A stretch of DNA of 10,770 nt from JABMRP01 sp964444795 (lineage in GTDB: Bacteria > Planctomycetota > Planctomycetia > Pirellulales > Thermoguttaceae): positions 1 through 10,770 of the forward strand of contig CAYUIQ010000280.1 in NCBI GenBank assembly GCA_964444795.1, written 5' to 3'. Shown here piece by piece: positions 5,829 through 10,770 of this stretch. Position 1 is the first letter of the stretch; every line of letters starts with the position of its first letter. The position numbers were made by a program, and so were the translations under genes. The notes below the pieces were generated by a model that had not been told where the DNA came from, did no database searches, and saw nothing but the letters and a program-made list of their open reading frames with translations.

Positions 5829-8800
5829 ATGCGAATCCTCGTCTCGACGCTGGTGGCCCTGAGCGGATGGATGACGATGGCGGCGACGCACGCGGCGCCA
5901 CCATCGGGCGATGGGTTGGTCTGCTTCTGGGGTTTCGATCGGTCGCTCGAAGACACGGCCGGTGCGGCCAAAGACACGCTGGCCCCCGTCGCGGGTGCGG
6001 CGAGGTTTGTTTCGGCGGACACGATACCCGGCACGGTCGACGGGGCGATTGCCTTGGGCGTCGAGCCGGGCGATGCGAAGTATCTGGCCGCGGGGGTTTC
6101 GCCCGACGTGCAACTGGGACCCAACTACACGATCGAAGCCTGGATTCATCCCACGCAAATCGGCGGCTGGAACCGGCTCGTGTTGCATTGGGGCAACGGC
6201 GTCTACGCCTATCACCTGGCCGTCAACAACGGCACGCTGAGCCTCTGTCACGGACAGGCCGACGGGAAGTACCTCTTCTGCGAAGGCGGCGCGGTGACGA
6301 CCGACCAGTTGCAGCACGTCGCCGGCGTTGCCCGGCGTAACGAACAAGATCCGGCCACCAGCACGTTGACCGTCTATCTCAACGGCCGCAAGACGGCCAC
6401 CGCCACGTTCGACGGCACAATCGGCAAACTCAACGACGCCCTCGGGATCGGCGACTCGGCGAGCATTCCCGGCGAAGGTTCCCGATTCCGCGGGTACGTT
6501 GACGAAATCTCGATGTGGAACCGGGCCCTGGACGTCGACGAAATCAAGGCCCACTGCAACGCACCCAGTCGGGTCGAAGCCTTGCGGCAGTCGGAACTTG
6601 TCCGCGAGCAAATCGAGCGTAAGCGCATCCAGGCCGAGTTGGCCCAACGGGCCGCGGCCATTGCTCAGCTCGAGCAGGCGGACGTCGAAGAGATCGTCTT
6701 CGCCCAGCGGGGCCATGGCCGGGATATCTCGGGGCATTACTACGCCAACTTCGGCTACGCCTGCATCGATCCCGACATCTGGTTCCATGCGGCCGACGGT
6801 ACCAAGCTGAACAAGCTGAACATCCGCACCGGCAAGATGACCCATTTGGTCGACGATCCCGGCGGCTCGATTCGCGATCCGCAGGTGCATTACGACGCCC
6901 GGAGGATCCTCTTCTCTTACCGCCCCGGCGGCACGCATCGCTATCACCTCTACGAAATCAACACCGACGGCACGGGCCTGCGGCAGCTCACCGACGGACC
7001 CTACGACGACATCGAGGCGACCTATCTGCCCGACGGCGATATCATCTTCTGCTCGACCCGATGCCACCGCTGGATCGGTTGCTGGCTGGCCGAGTCGGCT
7101 ATCCTGTATCGGTGTGACCCCGAGGGCGAAAACATCCGCGCGATTTCTTCCGGTTCGTTTACCGAGAACACGCCGGCGGTGCTGCAAGATGGGCGGATCT
7201 GCTACACGCGATGGGAGTACGTCAACCGCGACCCGGTCAGCTTCCATCATCTCTGGTCGATCAACCCCGACGGCACCGGTCAGATGGTCTACTTCGGCAA
7301 CATGCGTCCGGGCGGCGTGTTCATCGACGCCGTGGCCATCCCCGACACCAACCAGATCGTGCTGATCAACACGCCGGGCCACGGCAGCAACGAACATCAC
7401 GGCTACGTGGCCGTGGCCACCGGCACCCATGGCCCCAACGCCCCGGGGGCGATCCGCAACATCTCGAAGGGCCGTGACTACCGCGATCCGTACCCCTTGG
7501 GCGAAGACCAATTCCTGGTCGTCCAGGGGAACCAGATCCAGGTGATGAACTCCGCGGGCCTGACGGAGGTGCTCTATGCGGGGACCGGCCTGCCGTTGCA
7601 CGAGCCGCGTCCGATCGTATCCCGGCCCCGCGAGCCGGTCATCTCGTCGCGGGTCGATCTGGCGGAGGATTCGGCCACGGTCTTCCTCAGCGACGTCTAC
7701 TTCGGCCGAAACATGGCCGGGATCGAGCGCGGCGCGATTAAGAATCTGCTGGTCATGGAAGACCTGCCCAAGCCGGCCAACTTCCACGGCGGCGGGTCGC
7801 AACCGATCGGGCATGGCGTAACCTCGACCATCAAGCGGATCCTCGGCACGGTGCCCGTCGAGCCCGACGGATCGGCATGCTTCGAGATCCCACCGATGCG
7901 GAGCATCTACTTCGCACTGCTCGATGCGGACGGCAAGTCGATCAAGCAAATGCGCAGCTTCGTCACCCTACAGCCGGGCGAGAAACTCAGTTGCGTCGGT
8001 TGCCATGAATCGCGCGTACAAACGCCCGGCCACCGCTCGCACACGGGCCAGATGGCCATGGGCCGCGAGCCGAGCGTCATCGAACCGATGGCCGACGTCC
8101 CCCAGATCTTGGACTTCCCCCGCGACATCCAGCCGATTCTCGACCGTCACTGCGTCAAGTGCCACAATCCCGACCAACCGGACGGCGGCATCGCCTTGAC
8201 CGGGGATCGCGGACCCGTCTTCTCGCTGAGCTACTACGCGCTCTACTTACACTGGCAGATCAAGGACACCGGCGGCGATCCGCGTCACGGTACGGGCCGG
8301 CAGTCGGGCAATAACGAACCCTACTCGACCTATAGCTCCGCCTCGCCGCTGGTCGACATGCTCGAGCCGAGCCACCACGACGTGAAACTCACGCCGAACG
8401 AAAAGAAGTTGGTTCGGTCGTGGATCGACGCCGGGGCAGCCTATCCGGGCACGTACGCCGCTTATGGCTCGGGCCAGGTCGGCGGATGTTGGGGCAACAA
8501 CGTGCCGACTCGCGTGATGGCCGATGGTTGGCCTTCGACGCCGCCCGCCGTCGAAGCGGTCACGCGACGTTGCGGCTCATGCCATCCGGCACAGCAGCTT
8601 CCCTACCACGTCACGGCCAGGACGGCCATCAACGGCTGGGGCGACATGCTCTCCTGGACCCGGCCGCTGAGCCGCTATTCCCGGCATCGCGTGTTCGACC
8701 TCACGCGGCCCGAGAAGTCGCTCTTCCTCATGACGAGCCTGGCAAAGCAGGCCGGCGGCCGTGCCGACGGAAAGCCGGTCGCCGAAATCTCGGATCCGAA

Positions 8801-9104
8801 GCCGACGCCCGAGGATCGCGGCCGGCCGCCGGGGCCGATCCACCATCCGATCGTCTTCCGCGACACCGGGGATCCGGACTACCAGAAGATTCTCGCCCAC
8901 CTGCAAGCGGCCCGGGCGAAGCTCGACGAGATCAAGCGGTTCGACATGCCGGGGTTCAAGCCGAACGAGCATTACATCCGCGAGATGAAGCGCTACGGCG
9001 TGCTGGGCGAGTCGTTCGACCTGGAAAAAGACCCGATCGACGTTTATGCCGCCGACCGGGCCTACTATCGAACCTTTTGGCATCGCCCGCGCGGCGATGA
9101 ATGA
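5829..9104 (+). CDS. LamG + beta-propeller + three-CxxCH protein, hydrazine-synthase-alpha-like family
   Basis: A 1091-residue exported protein. AAGGAG is 6 nt before ATG 5829, fixing the start. The signal peptide (1 to about 23, ending ATHAA) leads to one LamG domain (about 28-240: FWGFDRSLEDTAG, YTIEAWIHP, GYVDEISMWNRAL). Next comes a charged Glu/Arg/Gln-rich helix, probably a coiled coil (246-286). About 288-690 holds TolB/WD40-like blades with repeated LYEINTDGTGLRQLTDGP-type strands. The C-terminal part has three covalent haem c motifs: CVGCH (722-726), CVKCH (775-779) and CGSCH (915-919). The propeller-plus-haem layout is that of planctomycete proteins annotated with the HZS_alpha domain; true anammox HzsA is shorter and works with beta and gamma subunits, absent here. 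The expected role is periplasmic or surface electron transfer or substrate binding; the reaction is unknown. It probably shares expression with the preceding LamG gene. Confidence 0.9.
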   Translation: MRILVSTLVALSGWMTMAATHAAPPSGDGLVCFWGFDRSLEDTAGAAKDTLAPVAGAARFVSADTIPGTVDGAIALGVEPGDAKYLAAGVSPDVQLGPNYTIEAWIHPTQIGGWNRLVLHWGNGVYAYHLAVNNGTLSLCHGQADGKYLFCEGGAVTTDQLQHVAGVARRNEQDPATSTLTVYLNGRKTATATFDGTIGKLNDALGIGDSASIPGEGSRFRGYVDEISMWNRALDVDEIKAHCNAPSRVEALRQSELVREQIERKRIQAELAQRAAAIAQLEQADVEEIVFAQRGHGRDISGHYYANFGYACIDPDIWFHAADGTKLNKLNIRTGKMTHLVDDPGGSIRDPQVHYDARRILFSYRPGGTHRYHLYEINTDGTGLRQLTDGPYDDIEATYLPDGDIIFCSTRCHRWIGCWLAESAILYRCDPEGENIRAISSGSFTENTPAVLQDGRICYTRWEYVNRDPVSFHHLWSINPDGTGQMVYFGNMRPGGVFIDAVAIPDTNQIVLINTPGHGSNEHHGYVAVATGTHGPNAPGAIRNISKGRDYRDPYPLGEDQFLVVQGNQIQVMNSAGLTEVLYAGTGLPLHEPRPIVSRPREPVISSRVDLAEDSATVFLSDVYFGRNMAGIERGAIKNLLVMEDLPKPANFHGGGSQPIGHGVTSTIKRILGTVPVEPDGSACFEIPPMRSIYFALLDADGKSIKQMRSFVTLQPGEKLSCVGCHESRVQTPGHRSHTGQMAMGREPSVIEPMADVPQILDFPRDIQPILDRHCVKCHNPDQPDGGIALTGDRGPVFSLSYYALYLHWQIKDTGGDPRHGTGRQSGNNEPYSTYSSASPLVDMLEPSHHDVKLTPNEKKLVRSWIDAGAAYPGTYAAYGSGQVGGCWGNNVPTRVMADGWPSTPPAVEAVTRRCGSCHPAQQLPYHVTARTAINGWGDMLSWTRPLSRYSRHRVFDLTRPEKSLFLMTSLAKQAGGRADGKPVAEISDPKPTPEDRGRPPGPIHHPIVFRDTGDPDYQKILAHLQAARAKLDEIKRFDMPGFKPNEHYIREMKRYGVLGESFDLEKDPIDVYAADRAYYRTFWHRPRGDE

Positions 9105-9113
9105 GAACAAGTG

Positions 9114-9136
9114 GTGCCACCCGCATGGGGTGACAC
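9114..9136. other. Hairpin just after the haem-protein gene
   Basis: GTGCCACCC (9114-9122) and GGGTGACAC (9128-9136) form a 9-bp stem with one C-A mismatch and a 5-nt loop, 9 nt after the TGA. There is no T run behind it. It may act in 3'-end formation or be one of several palindromes that fill this convergent gap. Confidence 0.5.
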
Positions 9137-9147
9137 TGCCTTTCTCG

Positions 9148-9170
9148 CGGTGGCAGAGTACCCTCCACCG
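9148..9170. other. Inverted repeat, 6-bp perfect stem
   Basis: CGGTGG (9148-9153) is complementary to CCACCG (9165-9170) with an 11-nt loop. It is short and could be chance on its own; it is listed because neighbouring palindromes surround it. Confidence 0.3.
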
Positions 9171-9203
9171 GTTCAAGCCGATCAACTCGCGCGGCGTTTC
9201 TTG

Positions 9204-9225
9204 GTTGCTTCACAGTGCAAGCAAC
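9204..9225. other. Inverted repeat, 7-bp perfect stem
   Basis: GTTGCTT (9204-9210) pairs with AAGCAAC (9219-9225) around an 8-nt loop. It lies between the two convergent genes. Being symmetric it could serve transcripts from either side, though there is no flanking T or A tract of useful length. Confidence 0.42.
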
Positions 9226-9237
9226 GGCCGAGAGGAA

Positions 9238-9280
9238 GCACGGGCAAGATGCCCGTGGCACCCCGATCTTGCCGTGCAAG
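9238..9280. repeat. REP-like palindromic element with alternative pairings
   Basis: Three competing stems lie in 43 bp. CACGGGC (9239-9245) pairs with GCCCGTG (9251-9257): 7 perfect bp, loop AAGAT. GCACGGGCAAGAT (9238-9250) pairs with ATCTTGCCGTGC (9266-9277): 12 bp with one bulged G. CTTGC (9268-9272) pairs with GCAAG (9276-9280). From memory, sequences of the CACGGGCAAGATGCCCGTG type recur as dispersed intergenic palindromes in planctomycete genomes; that cannot be verified here, as the window holds only one copy. It sits in the convergent gap, where REP elements are usually found. Confidence 0.6.
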
Positions 9281-9296
9281 CCAGTGAGTGCCCCGG

Positions 9297-10637
9297 CTAC
9301 CGAACGACGGAGTAGCGTCTCGGGTTGAGGCGGAAACGGGCCAGCGAGGCTTGCGTGGCAAACATGTACAGCCGACCGTCGTAGGTTACGCTCAGATCGG
9401 TTTTTCCCTTGACCGACTCCTGTTGATCGGCCGCCAGCACCGGATCGTCTCCGCCGAGCACGGGCGCGTAGCGCAACGGGTTGGTCAGAAACTTCTGCTG
9501 TTGCTCCGGGCTGGCAAATAGATAGGTCGTGCCGGCGTGAACGGCACCCCATCGCTTGTCGCCGGTTGCCCACTCACCGGTCTCCACCAGAGTCACCGGG
9601 CAGAACTCGTCCAACCCCATTACCGCCGCCGATGGTTGGGGTCCTTCGACGGGGTCTCTGGGTGGTCGATCGGGAAACGCTTCGCGCATCGGTGCTCGCC
9701 AGTCTTCGGCGGGTCGCTCGAACGTCACCTGATGGGGCGGTTCGACCGGATGCTCGAACTGGGGAATCGGTCCGGCGTTTCCACCGAAGCCGTCGGGGCC
9801 GCCGGCCGGTTCCCACTGATGCACGAGACGGCCGTCTCGCAGCGACGGGCCACTGCCCGGTGGAGGAAGCGGCGCCATGGCAAACGGCGCGCCGAAGGAC
9901 TCGGGCCCGCGGTCGGCGGGCGTCGGCAGAGGTAGCGGCGAACCGGGCGGCGGACCGTTAATCGGTCGCGACAGGGTCGGACCCGTCGGCGGCAGCGGCG
10001 CCATCCCGATGGGCATGCCGTCGATCGGCGGCTCCCTGTCCGAGGGAAGGCCCGGCAAGGGGGGCAGATCGCCGGAAGGAACCGGACCAAGCGGTTCCGC
10101 CGGAACTTCCAACGGAAGACCGCCACCCGACGGGTCAAGCGGAATTCCTCCCTCCGAACTGCCCGGTAGCTCCGGTAATCCTCCCTCGCCGCTCGGCTCC
10201 ATCGGCAACGGAACCCCCGGCTCCAGCTCCGGCACGAACGGTGAGCCCGGCACTCCTTCGGTCGGCTCCAGGTCTTGGGGAAGCCACGGCTTGCTCGGAT
10301 CGGGAACCGTCGGATCGGGCATTCCCGGAAGACGATCTTCCGGCCGTATCTCCCGCGCCGGTGGCAGCGGCACGTCGACCGTACCGACCGGCGTGGGGAG
10401 AACCTCTCGACCGATCATCGGGGGGAACGTTTGGTCCGGTCGAGCTTCGGTTGGCCACGAGCGCCATCCCGTCTGGTAGTGTCCGAAGTTGGGTGCGTTG
10501 ATCACGCACACGCACCCGCTACCCGACACGCAGCTTTGACAAGGGGCTCCCCACGCCCGGCCGCCTGGCAAAACAACGACCAGAAGGGCGGCACACAAGG
10601 CTGTCCAGCCTAATGCCGAGTGTCTGTTATCCGTCAT
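9297..10637 (-). CDS. Secreted proline-rich protein with tandem YHS-like domains
   Basis: A 446-residue exported protein. ATG 10637-10635 was chosen because a G5A5 SD-like run lies just upstream and a normal signal peptide follows (1 to about 31: WTALCAALLVVVLPGGRAWGA); the 16-residue upstream extension is unlikely. Mature N-terminus: APCQSC then CVC (C33, C36, C42, C44). Next is NFGHYQTGWRSWP (50-62), resembling a motif seen in many planctomycete secreted proteins. Residues 63-340 are a low-complexity Pro/Gly/Glu linker with near-repeats such as MAPLPPTGP and MAPLPPPGSGP. The C-terminus has two YHS-like modules: FCPVTLVETGEW to FLTNPLRYAP (345-392), and a degenerate copy with TYDGRLYMFATQ to FRLNPRRYS (418-443). 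YHS folds are often metal-linked, and here C346 is the main retained cysteine. Function is unknown; an envelope-spanning scaffold or metal-related role is conceivable. Confidence 0.87.
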   Translation of the reverse strand: MTDNRHSALGWTALCAALLVVVLPGGRAWGAPCQSCVSGSGCVCVINAPNFGHYQTGWRSWPTEARPDQTFPPMIGREVLPTPVGTVDVPLPPAREIRPEDRLPGMPDPTVPDPSKPWLPQDLEPTEGVPGSPFVPELEPGVPLPMEPSGEGGLPELPGSSEGGIPLDPSGGGLPLEVPAEPLGPVPSGDLPPLPGLPSDREPPIDGMPIGMAPLPPTGPTLSRPINGPPPGSPLPLPTPADRGPESFGAPFAMAPLPPPGSGPSLRDGRLVHQWEPAGGPDGFGGNAGPIPQFEHPVEPPHQVTFERPAEDWRAPMREAFPDRPPRDPVEGPQPSAAVMGLDEFCPVTLVETGEWATGDKRWGAVHAGTTYLFASPEQQQKFLTNPLRYAPVLGGDDPVLAADQQESVKGKTDLSVTYDGRLYMFATQASLARFRLNPRRYSVVR

Positions 10638-10719
10638 GCTTTTTCCCCCATGTTGATGCGCCCATGCTTCACTCGTGGATCGCAATAATAGGTCGCCATA
10701 ATGAATCGCGTAAGTGGTC

Positions 10720-10770
10720 CTAGTATCCGCCGCGGCCCTGGTTGTAGCTTCGGCCGAGGGTTTGGAAGGT
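10720..10770 (-). CDS. C-terminal end of an upstream gene, partial
   Basis: Reading leftward from the window edge, one frame gives TFQTLGRSYNQGRGGY and then TAG (10722-10720). The Gly/Arg/Tyr-rich tail looks protein-like, and this frame is open to the edge. It would end 82 nt before the YHS-protein start on the same strand. Sixteen residues are too few to name a family, and the frame choice is tentative. Confidence 0.38.
   Translation of the reverse strand, partial: TFQTLGRSYNQGRGGY

Noticed and set aside
5814..7949. Minus-strand ORF of 711 codons
   Set aside because: Antisense shadow of the LamG-propeller-haem gene; composition is typical of reversed GC-rich coding DNA and no family features are visible. 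The same applies to 4732-5817 and 2248-3075 on the minus strand.
5829..9104. Calling the haem protein a true anammox hydrazine synthase subunit (hzsA)
   Set aside because: It has an added LamG domain, a third CxxCH and greater length, and no beta or gamma subunit genes are adjacent. Family resemblance alone does not support hydrazine synthesis.
10681..10719. Promoter TATTAT (10690-10685) for the YHS-protein gene
   Set aside because: The hexamer is a fair -10, but the sequence 17 nt upstream (TTACGC) matches a -35 at only two positions, so it was not listed as a feature.
1..10770. CRISPR arrays, tRNA or rRNA genes
   Set aside because: No regularly spaced identical repeats, no tRNA-like cloverleaf with a TTCGA-type arm, and no rRNA-like sequence were noticed on either strand.

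Overview
The window looks like chromosomal DNA of a planctomycete, most likely of the Pirellulales type. The grounds are a DUF1559 pilin-like protein, a small lipoprotein with a carboxypeptidase-regulatory-like fold, a PEP-CTERM protein made of LamG domains, a large LamG/beta-propeller/CxxCH protein related to the hydrazine synthase alpha-subunit family, and a proline-rich secreted protein with YHS-like C-terminal domains. The DNA is GC-rich with AT-richer strips at gene starts.

Left part (1-1946, minus strand): an AraC-type regulator (1946-1056), a candidate 48-residue ORF (1026-880), a HipA-like kinase gene (876-20) broken by a one-base frameshift in a G tract, and the first codons of a further gene (from 17). 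These are closely packed and could form one transcript. The kinase/next-gene pair has the layout of the known HipA-like kinase + DUF3037 pairing.

Centre (2053-9104, plus strand): a DUF1559 protein, a lipoprotein, a 709-residue triple-LamG PEP-CTERM protein and a 1091-residue LamG + beta-propeller + three-haem-motif protein. The AraC gene diverges from this group. A roughly 76-bp sequence at the AraC/DUF1559 divergence (1935-2010) recurs ungapped, at about 80 % identity, before the PEP-CTERM gene (3444-3519). The two copies bracket the DUF1559 + lipoprotein pair, suggesting a shared promoter/leader element, possibly an AraC-controlled regulon, or a duplicated module boundary.

Right part (9105-10770): a convergent intergenic region packed with inverted repeats, including a REP-like palindrome, then on the minus strand a secreted proline-rich protein with YHS-like domains (10637-9297) and the probable C-terminus of another gene at the edge.

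Inferred physiology: the central genes encode exported or surface proteins. LamG domains of the PEP-CTERM protein resemble the LamG domain of the neighbouring haem protein, so the two may share a ligand or surface location. No tRNA, rRNA, CRISPR array or transposase gene was seen.
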